64,000 nt of DNA from Lachnospiraceae bacterium (GTDB lineage Bacteria; Bacillota; Clostridia; Lachnospirales; Lachnospiraceae). The position numbers were made by a program, and so were the translations under genes. Under the pieces are notes generated by a model. The model had not been told where the DNA came from. It saw nothing but the letters and a program-made list of their open reading frames with translations, and made no database searches. Below, piece after piece: positions 1-9,321 of the stretch (positions within the stretch are counted from its first letter, which is position 1; the number at the start of each line of letters is the position of its first letter). The stretch covers positions 26,783 to 90,782 of the forward strand of contig JALFLM010000005.1 in assembly GCA_022774705.1 (NCBI GenBank), read 5' to 3'.

Positions 1-449
1 GTCAGAGCCGCATCGTTAGCCTTGTGGTAATCCAGCATGATCTCGTAATCCATCTTGTAAATATGATCACCTGAAAGAATCAGAACATAATCAGGATTGA
101 AAGTATCGATAAACTGAATGTTCTGATAAATGGCATTTGCAGTACCTGTGTACCACTCTGTGTTGGCGCTCTTTTCATAGGGGGGAAGAATCGATACGCC
201 GCCTTCATTGCGATCCAGATCCCAGGGCATACCAATGCCGATATGGGAGTTCAAACGTAACGGCTGGTACTGGGTTAATACACCAACTGTATCGATACCG
301 GAATTGATACAGTTGCTCAGGGGGAAATCAATAATGCGGTATTTGCCGCCAAATGCAACAGCAGGCTTTGCACCATTCTGTGTCAGAACGCCGAGACGGC
401 TGCCCTGACCACCTGCAAGAAGCATAGCGACCATTTCTTTTTTAATCAC
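1..449 (-). CDS. glgC: Glucose-1-phosphate adenylyltransferase, N-terminal part (cut by window edge)
   Basis: Makes ADP-glucose from glucose-1-phosphate and ATP, the committed step of bacterial glycogen synthesis, in the cytoplasm. Only about 149 N-terminal residues are present; the rest lies left of base 1, which is why the ORF track misses it. Reading the minus strand from a GTG at 449-447 gives the nucleotidyltransferase signature [12 protein letters not shown], then [20 protein letters not shown], and later [13 protein letters not shown], all typical of GlgC. A ribosome site (AAGAGGTG) sits just upstream of the GTG and supports this start. A sigma-A-type promoter lies at 488-516. Family call is secure; completeness of the gene cannot be judged. 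Confidence 0.93.
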   Translation of the reverse strand, partial: MIKKEMVAMLLAGGQGSRLGVLTQNGAKPAVAFGGKYRIIDFPLSNCINSGIDTVGVLTQYQPLRLNSHIGIGMPWDLDRNEGGVSILPPYEKSANTEWYTGTANAIYQNIQFIDTFNPDYVLILSGDHIYKMDYEIMLDYHKANDAAL

Positions 450-487
450 GTTATCACCTCTTGATGTTAATTTTTATTCGTGCGTAT

Positions 488-516
488 ATTATAACACACA
501 TTTCTTATATTGTGAA
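488..516 (-). promoter_or_regulatory. Predicted glgC promoter
   Basis: On the minus strand TTCACA (516-511), a 17-base spacer and a perfect TATAAT (493-488) lie about 40 bases upstream of the glgC GTG. The spacing is ideal for a housekeeping sigma factor. Confidence 0.7.
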
Positions 517-947
517 CAAAATTTTCAAATTTACAAAAGTCTTTTTATGAAAAATACCATTATATTTTCCGCCTGAGACAACACTTTCCGCCATATATTC
601 GTCGTATTTTCCATTTTTTTACATTGTTTTTCTATGCTTATACACGTTTCGACAGACAGATTTTGACATTTTTTTATTATTATTTCTTTTTTCTGACACA
701 CAAAAAGATGATAAATTACCAGTTTTACCAGTTCTTTTCCCATTTATCTGCTGCAGATTTCATGATGTTTCACACGAAATCACGTTTCAAACAGCTTGAA
801 GATATATGATTTATAGTATATACTGATACAAAACGTTCAATGTAATCTGTCTTTCTCTGGCGGACTTTTTTCAGCATAATTTCCGACCCCGTACCCTGTC
901 TTCAGAGAGTATGACGATACAGAATCAATATAATGGAGGGTTTACTC
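517..947. other. AT-rich divergent intergenic region, glgC/asnS
   Basis: About 430 bases between the glgC promoter and the asnS start. It is rich in T runs on the plus strand. The short ORFs listed here (531-743, 624-809) are low-complexity and lack ribosome sites. No T-box (GGTGGnACCGCG) is visible before asnS, and I see no convincing RNA gene. Confidence 0.6.
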
Positions 948-2336
<1,389 letters not shown>

Positions 2337-2339
<3 letters not shown>

Positions 2340-2480
2340 CTGTTCAGAGCCAAGCAGATTCAGGCAATAGCAGGCTCATGAATACTTGTATTCATGAGCA
2401 GGTTATTGCCTGAATCTGCTTGGCGGATACGCCACACCGAGGAAACACGCAGTGTTTTCGAGGTGGGCTCTGAACAGTTA
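2337..2480. repeat. Large nested inverted repeat A, starting at the asnS stop codon
   Basis: A 15-bp perfect closing stem pairs TAACTGTTCAGAGCC (2337-2351) with its complement at 2466-2480. Inside it a 21-bp perfect stem pairs 2349-2369 with 2404-2424, capped by an 11-bp stem (CTCATGAATAC, 2375-2385 with 2388-2398). A shorter imperfect hairpin around AAACAC/GTGTTT (about 2435-2465) fills the other side, so the RNA would fold into a three-way junction. There is no clear U-run, so it is not an ordinary terminator. It could be a processed 3' UTR structure, a cruciform-forming repeat, or a miniature repeat element. Confidence 0.85.
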
Positions 2481-2499
2481 CTGTGAGCTATATGGCTCC

Positions 2500-2524
2500 A
2501 TTACAGACAGGTCCTGTCTGTAAT
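2500..2524. repeat. Perfect 12-bp inverted repeat with one central base
   Basis: ATTACAGACAGG and its exact complement are separated by a single T. It lies in the palindrome-rich stretch after asnS. It could act as a protein binding site in DNA or as a hairpin; no T-run follows it. Confidence 0.8.
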
Positions 2525-2570
2525 TCCGCCGCCACAGGCTGTTACAGCGCAATAAAAAGCAAACTGCACA

Positions 2571-2634
2571 TGAGGAAGGGGGGCGCATATTTCCAGTCAC
2601 TGCGTAGTGGAAACACTTATGCGTACCTCCCCCA
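2571..2634. repeat. G-rich/C-rich hairpin C
   Basis: A run of six or seven G followed by CGCAT (about 2578-2588) pairs with ATGCG...CCTCCCCC (2619-2633). Within the loop TTTCCA (2590-2595) pairs with TGGAAA (2608-2613). Third structured element in the post-asnS block. Confidence 0.7.
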
Positions 2635-2635
2635 T

Positions 2636-2875
2636 GCTGTCCGGTACTTTATTTCCGGGAGCTGAGGAGAAAAAACATAGCGGCCAAACGACCGTGGTAT
2701 CCTGTAAAGGGGACCGTTGACAAACGCCGGTGCTTGGCGAGCGGGCCGTTCGGAAGGACGGTTCGCGAGGTTAGCATCCGCTGCGTTTGTCACAGAGCGA
2801 GAGCGCGTCCCCGTACAGGATATCACGGTCGTTTGGCCTCACCCCCTTCTCCTCCGCCCCAAAAGACCGGACAGC
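2636..2875. repeat. 240-base imperfect palindrome D
   Basis: Outer arms GCTGTCCGGT (2636-2645) and its complement (2866-2875) are perfect. Going inward, GAGGAGA-type arms pair loosely, then GGCCAAACGACCGTG (2682-2696) pairs perfectly with 2824-2838, TATCCTGTA (2698-2706) with 2814-2822, GGGGAC (2709-2714) with 2807-2812, and GACAAACGC (2719-2727) with 2783-2791. The centre (about 2735-2770) can form a further GC-rich stem. Terminal inverted arms and lack of a gene would suit a miniature mobile element or a long structured RNA. The ORFs 2483-2665 and 2617-2826 are by-products of the symmetry. Confidence 0.85.
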
Positions 2876-2886
2876 ACAAAAACCCC

Positions 2887-2916
2887 TTGACATATCTTAA
2901 TCCCGGATGGTAAAAT
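2887..2916 (+). promoter_or_regulatory. Promoter of the PerR-like gene
   Basis: TTGACA (2887-2892), an 18-base spacer and TAAAAT (2911-2916) lie upstream of the regulator gene. The PerR-type operator at 2918-2938 directly follows the -10 box, where a bound repressor would block initiation. Confidence 0.75.
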
Positions 2917-2917
2917 A

Positions 2918-2938
2918 AAACAGTAATTATTATCGTTT
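2918..2938 (+). promoter_or_regulatory. PerR/Fur-type operator upstream of the regulator
   Basis: AAACAGTAA-TTA-TTATCGTTT is a 9-3-9 imperfect palindrome. Its left arm and seven of nine right-arm bases equal the operator before rubrerythrin at 3468-3488, and the centre resembles the PerR box. This implies autoregulation. Confidence 0.75.
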
Positions 2939-2965
2939 TATCACAAACTGGAGGATTTGATTTCC

Positions 2966-3391
2966 ATGCTGAAAAACAGTCGTCAGAGAAATTCCATCAA
3001 GATGTTTCTCATGCATCGGTCCGATCATCCCACAGCCAATGTTATTTATCAGGAGCTCCGGAAAGAGTACCCGAATATCAGTCTGGGAACGGTATACCGG
3101 AATCTGAGTCTTATGTGCTCGCTGGGGGAGATCCGTAAGATCAGCTGCAGTGGGGAATCTGATCGTTTTGACGGGATTGTCGTTCCGCATTATCATCATA
3201 TTTGCACAAAATGCGGCGCCGTTCACGATATTCCCATGCAGGTTATTGACAGTATCAACCAGCTTGCCCAGAACTTTACAGATCATAAAATCACAGGACA
3301 TCAGACCTATTTTTACGGAATCTGTAAAAACTGCAGGGAGGAACACCGTACGAACTGTGAAGAAGATACCCCCCATTCTGTCACCCATTAA
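2966..3391 (+). CDS. perR: Fur-family peroxide-type regulator (PerR-like)
   Basis: Metal-dependent repressor of oxidative-stress genes. About 141 residues: an N-terminal winged helix (RQRNSIKMFLMHRSDHPTAN, then SLGTVYRNLSLMCSLGEIRK, the Fur-family recognition helix), followed by the dimer and metal domain with HYHHICTKCG and a second CxxC (GICKNCREEH), the structural zinc site. The track start is a TTG at 2957 that nearly touches the GGAGG; the ATG at 2966 has sensible spacing and is preferred. Context with rubrerythrin and a shared operator supports PerR rather than iron-sensing Fur. The exact sensing metal is inferred. Confidence 0.85.
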   Translation: MLKNSRQRNSIKMFLMHRSDHPTANVIYQELRKEYPNISLGTVYRNLSLMCSLGEIRKISCSGESDRFDGIVVPHYHHICTKCGAVHDIPMQVIDSINQLAQNFTDHKITGHQTYFYGICKNCREEHRTNCEEDTPHSVTH

Positions 3392-3430
3392 CCACGTTGC
3401 AAAAAGTTTTCAATTATTTTTATTTAACAC

Positions 3431-3459
3431 TTGACATGGCACACATTCTATGATAAAGT
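3431..3459 (+). promoter_or_regulatory. Promoter of rubrerythrin
   Basis: TTGACA (3431-3436), a 17-base spacer, TAAAGT (3454-3459). The operator at 3468-3488 overlaps the expected transcription start. Confidence 0.75.
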
Positions 3460-3467
3460 TAACCCAT

Positions 3468-3488
3468 AAACAGTAACAATTACTGTTT
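3468..3488 (+). promoter_or_regulatory. Perfect PerR-type operator before rubrerythrin
   Basis: AAACAGTAA-CAA-TTACTGTTT is a perfect 9-bp inverted repeat with a 3-base centre, immediately after the -10 box. It is nearly the same as the site before the regulator gene (2918-2938). Confidence 0.8.
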
Positions 3489-3553
3489 TTAGAAAAGTAT
3501 GATGCAACATTTTAATTTTTTAATTAACTATATTTAATAAGGAGATCTTAAAC

Positions 3554-4099
3554 ATGAAGAAATTTGTATGTATGGTATGTGGTTATGTAGCAGAAGGCGA
3601 AACAGCTCCTGAAAAATGTCCCGTTTGCAACGCTCCCGCTTCCAAGTTCGTAGAGCAGGCTGAAGAGATGACATGGGCATCCGAACATGTTGTTGGTGTA
3701 GCTCAGGGCAGCAGCGAAGACATCATGGATGATTTAAGAGCCAACTTCAACGGTGAATGTACAGAAGTAGGTATGTACCTGGCTATGGCAAGAGTTGCTC
3801 ACAGAGAAGGTTATCCCGAAATCGGTCTGTACTATGAAAAAGCTGCATGGGAAGAAGCTGAACATGCTGCTAAGTTTGCTGAACTGTTAGGCGAAGTTAT
3901 CACAGACAGCACAAAGAAGAACCTTGAATTAAGAATCGAAGCTGAAAACGGCGCTACAGCCGGTAAGACAGATCTGGCTAAGCGTGCCAAAGCAGCTAAC
4001 CTGGACGCTATTCATGACACCGTTCACGAAATGGCAAGAGACGAAGCTCGTCACGGCAAAGCATTCAAAGGCCTGCATGACAGATACTTCGGCAAATAA
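3554..4099 (+). CDS. rbr: Rubrerythrin with N-terminal rubredoxin domain (reverse type)
   Basis: Reduces hydrogen peroxide to water with electrons from NAD(P)H via rubredoxin-like iron, protecting anaerobes from oxygen. In this 181-residue protein the rubredoxin domain comes first ([10 protein letters not shown]...[11 protein letters not shown], residues 6-30), and the diiron four-helix domain follows with the ligand motifs [20 protein letters not shown] and [12 protein letters not shown]. This is the order of 'reverse' rubrerythrins of clostridia. A strong ribosome site (AAGGAG) precedes the ATG. It is probably repressed by the upstream PerR-like protein. Confidence 0.95.
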   Translation: MKKFVCMVCGYVAEGETAPEKCPVCNAPASKFVEQAEEMTWASEHVVGVAQGSSEDIMDDLRANFNGECTEVGMYLAMARVAHREGYPEIGLYYEKAAWEEAEHAAKFAELLGEVITDSTKKNLELRIEAENGATAGKTDLAKRAKAANLDAIHDTVHEMARDEARHGKAFKGLHDRYFGK

Positions 4100-4157
4100 T
4101 TTGACCGGATATATCCTGACAGAAGATAACCAATAAATCAATATTAGAGGCATTAAG

Positions 4158-4487
4158 ATGAAAATCCGCATTAATAAAGATATTGTAGAATTTACACCCG
4201 AGCATGCTGCAGAGGCAGCCGAGCTGGAAGCTCTGTGGGTGAAAATGGGCAACTGTGCAGGCGGATCCAAGCAGTTATCACCAATCGGCGTTTATACTCC
4301 TTCCGAGAATAAGACCGCGACTTTCCATATCGAGGGACTTACCGCGGAAGAGGTAAAGGAAGTTCCCGTCATCCGGGCTCCTTATGATACTGATGTTTAC
4401 TGCGTTACCTGCAACAAAACACAGCATGTAAAAGCCGGAGAGCCCATTCCTTTCTGCTGCGGCAGACTGATGGAGATTCTCGACTAA
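4158..4487 (+). CDS. Small protein with C-terminal desulforedoxin-like CxxC...CC site
   Basis: 109 residues, following rubrerythrin by 58 bases and ending at a strong terminator, so probably co-transcribed. The C terminus reads VYCVTCNKTQHVKAGEPIPFCC, a CxxC plus CC(G) pattern as in desulforedoxin and the first domain of desulfoferrodoxin, which bind Fe(Cys)4. The N-terminal 75 residues (acidic, EHAAEAAELEALW) match nothing I recognise. A role as redox partner in oxygen defence fits the neighbourhood but is inference. A zinc-binding alternative is possible. Confidence 0.75.
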   Translation: MKIRINKDIVEFTPEHAAEAAELEALWVKMGNCAGGSKQLSPIGVYTPSENKTATFHIEGLTAEEVKEVPVIRAPYDTDVYCVTCNKTQHVKAGEPIPFCCGRLMEILD

Positions 4488-4489
4488 CG

Positions 4490-4541
4490 AAAACACCCCT
4501 TGGTTTCAAGGTCAGGACCTGAAACCAGGGGGTGTTTTTTT
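4490..4541 (+). terminator. Rho-independent terminator of the PerR/rubrerythrin cluster
   Basis: AACACCCC...GGTTTCA pairs with TGAAACC...GGGGTGTT, followed by a run of seven T. The A run on its left side means it may also work for the convergent hydrogenase operon. Confidence 0.88.
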
Positions 4542-4569
4542 ATTGCACACATTCTTCTGCACATGCAGA

Positions 4570-4600
4570 CCCCCGGCAGATTTCTCCGCCGGGGGCCCTG
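4570..4600. other. GC-rich hairpin downstream of hydA
   Basis: CCCCCGGC and GCCGGGGG are separated by about ten bases, some 110 bases after the hydA stop. There is no T run in the minus direction, so it may stabilise the transcript end rather than terminate it. Confidence 0.5.
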
Positions 4601-4711
4601 TAGGTTAATAAGATGATTGGTTCTCTGTATTCAGATCAATTAACAAATTCCATTAACTGATATTATCCCAGCCATGAATTCTTTATTAATGATACCTTCG
4701 CTGAATGAATT

Positions 4712-6454
4712 CTAGTTGACGGTTCTCTTTACATAAGAGGTATGTAAGATTTCATGAGCTTTGTGGCTGCCGGGTTCGCCGTAGAATTCAGCGTAAACCT
4801 TCTTGATGCTTTCATTCTCATGAGACTTTCTTACCGGGTTGCCTTCATCCAGAGAGTACAGTGCTTTTGCACGTTCTGCACGGATATCTGTTACGTTACG
4901 GATCTTGGAAGGAACCTGAGGCTGACCACCACCGTTTACACAGCCGCCAGGGCAGGCCATGATTTCGATGAACTGATAATCAGCTTCACCGGCTTTCACT
5001 TTATTAAGCAGTTCTCTTGCATTAGCAAGTCCAGATGCAACTGCAATCTTAACATCCATACCGGCTACATTATAAGTAGCTTCCTTGATGCCTGTTACGC
5101 CTCTGACTTCTTTAAACTCAACATCCTGAAGAGTTTCACCTGTCAGTGTTTCAACTGCTGTTCTTAAAGCTGCTTCCATAACACCGCCGGTTGCACCGAA
5201 GATAACAGCTGCGCCGGTACCTTCGCCCAGCGGATCGTCAAATGTTTCTTCAGGCAGTTTTTTGAAATCAAGACCGGATTTCTTGATCATACGTGCAAGT
5301 TCTCTTGTAGTAATAGCAATATCTACATCGGGAACGCCTGCTGCACTCTGGTCGTCACGGCCGATTTCGAACTTCTTGGCTGTACAGGGCATTACGCTGA
5401 CACTGACAATGTTCCTGGGATCCAGGCCCATCTTCTGTGCATAGTAAGTCTTCAGAGTTGCACCGAACATCTGCTGAGGAGACTTGCAGGATGACAGGTG
5501 ATCCAGCATATCGGGGAAATAGTGCTCACAGAATTTAATCCATCCGGGTGAACAGGAGGTGATCATAGGCAGTACGCCGCCATTCTGTACACGATCCAGG
5601 AATTCATGAGCTTCTTCCATGATTGTAAGGTCGGCACCGAAGTTGGTATCAAATACCTTGTCAAAGCCCAGACGGCGCAGAGCTGCTGCCATCTGTCCCT
5701 GAACAGGAGTACCCATTTCGTAACCGAATTCTTCACCTAAAGCTGCACGTACTGCAGGAGCAACCTGAACAGCTACAAATTTATCAGGATCATTGATCGC
5801 ATCAAAGATTTCCTGAGTACTGTCTTTTTCATAGATAGCGCCTACAGGACAGACAGCGATACACTGACCGCAGGATACACAGCTGGTTTCGCCCAGTCCC
5901 ATCTCAAATGCGGAACCGATAAAGGTCCTGAAACCACGTTCGTTGGCGCCGATTACAGAGACGCTCTGGCATTTCTCACAGGCAGCAACGCATCTGCGGC
6001 AAAGGATACATTTATTATTGTCACGAACCATATGAGCTGCACTGGTGTCCAGTTCATAGTGAGGTTTGTAACCATCGTAATAAGCTTCATCGTCAACGCC
6101 CAGCTCTTTACACAGAGTCTGCAGTTCACAGTTGCCGCTGCGTACGCAGGACAGACACTTTCTGTCATGGTTGGACAGCATCAGCTGCAGAGTTTTCTTT
6201 CTGGACTGCTGTACAGCAGGGCTGTTGGTCAGTACCTCCATACCGGGATTGATGGGATATACGCAGGCAGCAACAAGGCTTCTTGCACCCTTAACTTCAA
6301 CAACACACATACGGCATGCGCCGATTTCATTGATATCTTTTAAATAGCAAAGTGTAGGAATTTCGATACCGGCATATCTTGCTGCCTCAAGGATTGTAGA
6401 ACCAGCAGGAGCAGATACTTCTACACCATTAATTTTGATTGTAACGTTTTCCAT
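4712..6454 (-). CDS. hydA: [FeFe] hydrogenase catalytic subunit of a trimeric NADH/ferredoxin bifurcating-type complex
   Basis: 580 residues, cytoplasmic, produces or oxidises H2. Order of domains: plant-type [2Fe-2S] (CYLKDINEIGACRMC), His/Cys cluster (HDRKCLSCVRSGNCELQ), two [4Fe-4S] clusters (CILCRRCVAACEKC and CVSCGQCIAVCPVG), then the H-cluster domain with all three classic motifs: TSCSPGWIKFCE, MPCTAKKFEI and ACPGGCVNGGGQP. The proton-transfer and ligand cysteines are all present, so it should be active. It is the last gene of hydCBA with a strong AAGGAGG site and only 17 bases after hydB. The trimer makeup matches electron-bifurcating HydABC/Hnd enzymes; bifurcation itself is inferred. 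Confidence 0.95.
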   Translation of the reverse strand: MENVTIKINGVEVSAPAGSTILEAARYAGIEIPTLCYLKDINEIGACRMCVVEVKGARSLVAACVYPINPGMEVLTNSPAVQQSRKKTLQLMLSNHDRKCLSCVRSGNCELQTLCKELGVDDEAYYDGYKPHYELDTSAAHMVRDNNKCILCRRCVAACEKCQSVSVIGANERGFRTFIGSAFEMGLGETSCVSCGQCIAVCPVGAIYEKDSTQEIFDAINDPDKFVAVQVAPAVRAALGEEFGYEMGTPVQGQMAAALRRLGFDKVFDTNFGADLTIMEEAHEFLDRVQNGGVLPMITSCSPGWIKFCEHYFPDMLDHLSSCKSPQQMFGATLKTYYAQKMGLDPRNIVSVSVMPCTAKKFEIGRDDQSAAGVPDVDIAITTRELARMIKKSGLDFKKLPEETFDDPLGEGTGAAVIFGATGGVMEAALRTAVETLTGETLQDVEFKEVRGVTGIKEATYNVAGMDVKIAVASGLANARELLNKVKAGEADYQFIEIMACPGGCVNGGGQPQVPSKIRNVTDIRAERAKALYSLDEGNPVRKSHENESIKKVYAEFYGEPGSHKAHEILHTSYVKRTVN

Positions 6455-6471
6455 AATCAGTCTACCCCTCC

Positions 6472-8358
6472 TTATTTCTTTACGATCGCGCTCTTCTTAC
6501 ACTTGGAAGCACATACACCACACTTGATACACTTGGAAGTATCGATGGTATGAGGTTTCTTCTTCTCACCGGTAATCGCACCAACAGGGCAGTTCTTAGC
6601 ACACAGGGTACATCCGATACATTTCTCTTCGTCGATTTCGTAATGGAGCAGGCTCTTGCATACGCCGGCAGGACATTTCTTATCAACTACGTGAGCAATA
6701 TATTCGTCTTCGAAGAACTTCATGGTAGACAGTACCGGGTTGGAAGCTGTCTGGCCCAGAGCACACAGAGAACTGGATTTCATGTGATAGCACAGTTCTT
6801 TGATCTTATCGAGATCTGCCAGTTCTGCTTTGCCTTCTGTAATCTTTGTAAGCATCTCAAGCAGTCTTCTTGTACCGATACGGCAGGGTGTACACTTACC
6901 ACAGGATTCATCAACGGTGAATTCCAGGAAGAATTTGGCGATATCAACCATACAGTCATCTTCATCCAGAACGATCAGACCGCCGGAACCCATCATGGAA
7001 CCGATTGCGATCAGGTTATCATAGTCGATCTGAACATCGAAATTGGAAGCAGGGATACATCCGCCGGAAGGACCACCGGTCTGTGCTGCCTTGAATTTCT
7101 TGCCGTTGGGGATGCCGCCGCCGATTTCTTCAACGATCTCACGCAGGGTAGTTCCCATGGGGATTTCTACCAGACCTACGTTGTTAACCTTACCGCCAAG
7201 TGCGAATACCTTGGTACCCGGTGATTTCTCGGTACCCATAGCTGAGAACCAGTCAGCACCGCGGAGGATGATCTGAGGAATATTGGCATATGTTTCAACG
7301 TTGTTCAGGATCGTAGGTGCTGCAAACAGACCCTTGACTGCAGGGAAAGGAGGACGAGGACGAGGCTCGCCGCGATTACCTTCGATGGAGGTCATCAGAG
7401 CAGTTTCCTCACCACATACGAATGCACCTGCACCAAGTCTCAGACCGATACGGAATGAGAAACCGGTTCCGAAAATGTTGTCGCCCAGCATGCCGTACTC
7501 TTCAGCCTGCCTGATAGCGATCTCCAGACGCTGTACAGCGATGGGGTATTCAGCACGTACATAAATATAACCCTGATCAGCGCCGATAACATAACCTGCG
7601 ATAGCCATAGCTTCCAGTACTACATGAGGATCGCCTTCCAGTACGGAACGGTCCATGAATGCACCCGGGTCGCCTTCGTCGGCGTTACAGCATACATATT
7701 TCTGTGTGCCGGGTTCGCCGCCCATAGCAAACAGCCATTTCTTACCTGTAGGGAATCCGCCGCCCCCGCGTCCGCGAAGTCCGGATGCCATAACGCAGTC
7801 CACAACCTCCTTCTGGGTCATGGTTGTCAGAACCTTGTTCAGTGCCTGATAACCGTCTCTTGCGATATATTCTTCGATATTTTCAGGGTTGATCACACCA
7901 CAGTTTCTCAGAGCAACACGATACTGTTTCTTGTAGAAAGGTGTTTCATGCATGGAGATGATACCTTCATCAGTAACAGTTTCTTTGTAGAGATACTTGG
8001 TAACAACATTGCCTTTAACCAGATGTTCGGCAACGATTTCCGGAACATGCTCCAGTTCCATCTTGGAATAGAAAGCAGCTTCGGGATAAATAATCATAAC
8101 CGGGCCCAGTGCACACAGACCGTGGCATCCGGTTTTAATAACGCAAACCTTATCTTTCAGACCGGCTTTTTCGATTTCTTCTTCAAGCGCTGCAGCGATC
8201 TTTACACTTCCTGAGGAAGTACATCCGGTACCTGCACAAACCAGTACCTGACGTTCATACTGACAGGCTTTTCTTTCTACGCCCTTTTCTTCAGATCTGA
8301 ATCCAACGAGGTCAGCCATTTTGTCTCTTATGGCATTTAATTCTTCAAGAGATTTCAT
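6472..8358 (-). CDS. hydB: NADH-binding NuoF-like subunit of the hydrogenase complex
   Basis: 628 residues. An N-terminal thioredoxin-like [2Fe-2S] domain (VLVCAGTGCTSSGSVK ... TGCHGLCALGP) precedes the NuoF core, with the FMN/NADH site GRGGGGFPTGKKW and CNADEGDPGAFMDR, the N3-type cluster ESCGKCTPCRIGTRRL, and a C-terminal pair of [4Fe-4S] motifs (CIGCTLCAKNCPVG, CIKCGVCASKCKKS). This is the architecture of HydB/HndC in trimeric hydrogenases. It oxidises or reduces NAD(H) for the complex. Lies 13 bases after hydC. Confidence 0.94.
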   Translation of the reverse strand: MKSLEELNAIRDKMADLVGFRSEEKGVERKACQYERQVLVCAGTGCTSSGSVKIAAALEEEIEKAGLKDKVCVIKTGCHGLCALGPVMIIYPEAAFYSKMELEHVPEIVAEHLVKGNVVTKYLYKETVTDEGIISMHETPFYKKQYRVALRNCGVINPENIEEYIARDGYQALNKVLTTMTQKEVVDCVMASGLRGRGGGGFPTGKKWLFAMGGEPGTQKYVCCNADEGDPGAFMDRSVLEGDPHVVLEAMAIAGYVIGADQGYIYVRAEYPIAVQRLEIAIRQAEEYGMLGDNIFGTGFSFRIGLRLGAGAFVCGEETALMTSIEGNRGEPRPRPPFPAVKGLFAAPTILNNVETYANIPQIILRGADWFSAMGTEKSPGTKVFALGGKVNNVGLVEIPMGTTLREIVEEIGGGIPNGKKFKAAQTGGPSGGCIPASNFDVQIDYDNLIAIGSMMGSGGLIVLDEDDCMVDIAKFFLEFTVDESCGKCTPCRIGTRRLLEMLTKITEGKAELADLDKIKELCYHMKSSSLCALGQTASNPVLSTMKFFEDEYIAHVVDKKCPAGVCKSLLHYEIDEEKCIGCTLCAKNCPVGAITGEKKKPHTIDTSKCIKCGVCASKCKKSAIVKK

Positions 8359-8371
8359 TACGGTCCTCCTC

Positions 8372-8863
8372 CTAATTATACTGTGCTAAAATCTTTTCAA
8401 CATCATCCGGTACCAGACGTCCATGAACATCGTCATTGATCATCATAACCGGTGCAAGACCACATGCGCCTACACAGCGGCAGGATTCCAGAGAAAACTT
8501 GCCGTCCGGTGTGCATTCGCCTTCTTTCAGGTTCAGAACTTCCTGAAGTTTCTCGTAAATCTTTCCGGAGCCTTTTACGTAGCATGCTGTACCAAGACAG
8601 ACGGAAATTCTGAATTTACCCTTCGGCTGCAGTGCAAACTGTGCATAGAATGTTGCTACACCATAAATTTTTTCCAGAGGGATACCGGTATTATCAGAAA
8701 TAATCTTCTGAACTTCGATAGGAAGATATCCGTAAATATCCTGTGCTTTCTGCATGATCGGCATTAAAGCACCCTTTGTGTCTTTAAGTTCAGCAATTAC
8801 TTTTAACAGTTCCCCTTCCTGTTCTTTTGTTCCTGTGAAAGGAACAGTTGCTTTTTGAGCCAT
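8372..8863 (-). CDS. hydC: NuoE-like [2Fe-2S] subunit of the hydrogenase complex
   Basis: 163 residues, thioredoxin-like fold. The four cluster cysteines appear as CLGTACYVKGS and CRCVGACGLAPVMMIN, and IYGVATFYAQF is the usual family helix. It transfers electrons in the HydABC complex. First gene of the operon, with AAGGAGG seven bases before the ATG. A separate HndB-like gene is absent because the thioredoxin-like domain is fused to hydB. Confidence 0.94.
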   Translation of the reverse strand: MAQKATVPFTGTKEQEGELLKVIAELKDTKGALMPIMQKAQDIYGYLPIEVQKIISDNTGIPLEKIYGVATFYAQFALQPKGKFRISVCLGTACYVKGSGKIYEKLQEVLNLKEGECTPDGKFSLESCRCVGACGLAPVMMINDDVHGRLVPDDVEKILAQYN

Positions 8864-9259
8864 TACTTTACCTCCTTACTGAAATATAAACCACCAGACC
8901 TGTCATTAACTTCCACCTTTGCCAACACCCCTCATAAACTAATGTCGCTCAGGTTGGGAGGATGAACCCCCGTTAACTTTTTGTCATTTTGCTTAATTAT
9001 ATCACTGTTTTTATGTTTTTACCAGTACTTTTTATCATGCTTTTTTATAATGATATTTTATTCCTTATTATAAGCACAACTATTTTTTTACTTTTTTTAT
9101 ATTTCTGAACATTTTGACCATATATCATTCATCGGCAGCATTTTTCTTTCAGTGGATTTTTTACCGGTTCTTGTTTTTTTATTTTTATATTATTTTTTCT
9201 TAATTATTTCTTAAACTTTTTGCAATTGGAAATTACCGTTATGATAATTTTTTATTATG
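8864..9259. other. Divergent control region between hydCBA and the hydrogenase sensor
   Basis: About 400 AT-rich bases carrying outward promoters for both operons. A short G/C hairpin (GGGGGTTCATCCTCCC on the minus strand, about 8957-8975) and a GTTAAC palindrome lie in the hydC leader. I could not assign a Rex or other known operator with confidence. Confidence 0.5.
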
Positions 9260-9288
9260 TTGACGCAGCCTTTACGGGGTTTTATAAT
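9260..9288 (+). promoter_or_regulatory. Promoter of the hydrogenase-sensor operon
   Basis: TTGACG (9260-9265), a 17-base spacer, TATAAT (9283-9288). It sits inside the track's ORF extension (9220), which shows that the true start is the downstream ATG at 9322. Confidence 0.75.
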
Positions 9289-9321
9289 AATTATAAAAAT
9301 CGCAGCAAAGGAGTATCTCCC

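Noticed and set aside
810-947. T-box leader before asnS
   Set aside because: No GGTGGnACCGCG sequence or terminator/antiterminator pair is visible.
2483-2826. Small ORFs in the post-asnS region
   Set aside because: They are by-products of the palindromes and have no ribosome sites.
8864-9219. Rex operator in the hydC leader
   Set aside because: Only a GTTAAC half-site is seen, without the expected TTGTTAA...TTAACAA symmetry.
9220-9321. ORF-track extension of the hydrogenase sensor to 9220
   Set aside because: It contains the gene's own -35/-10 promoter (9260-9288), and the downstream ATG has AAAGGAG.
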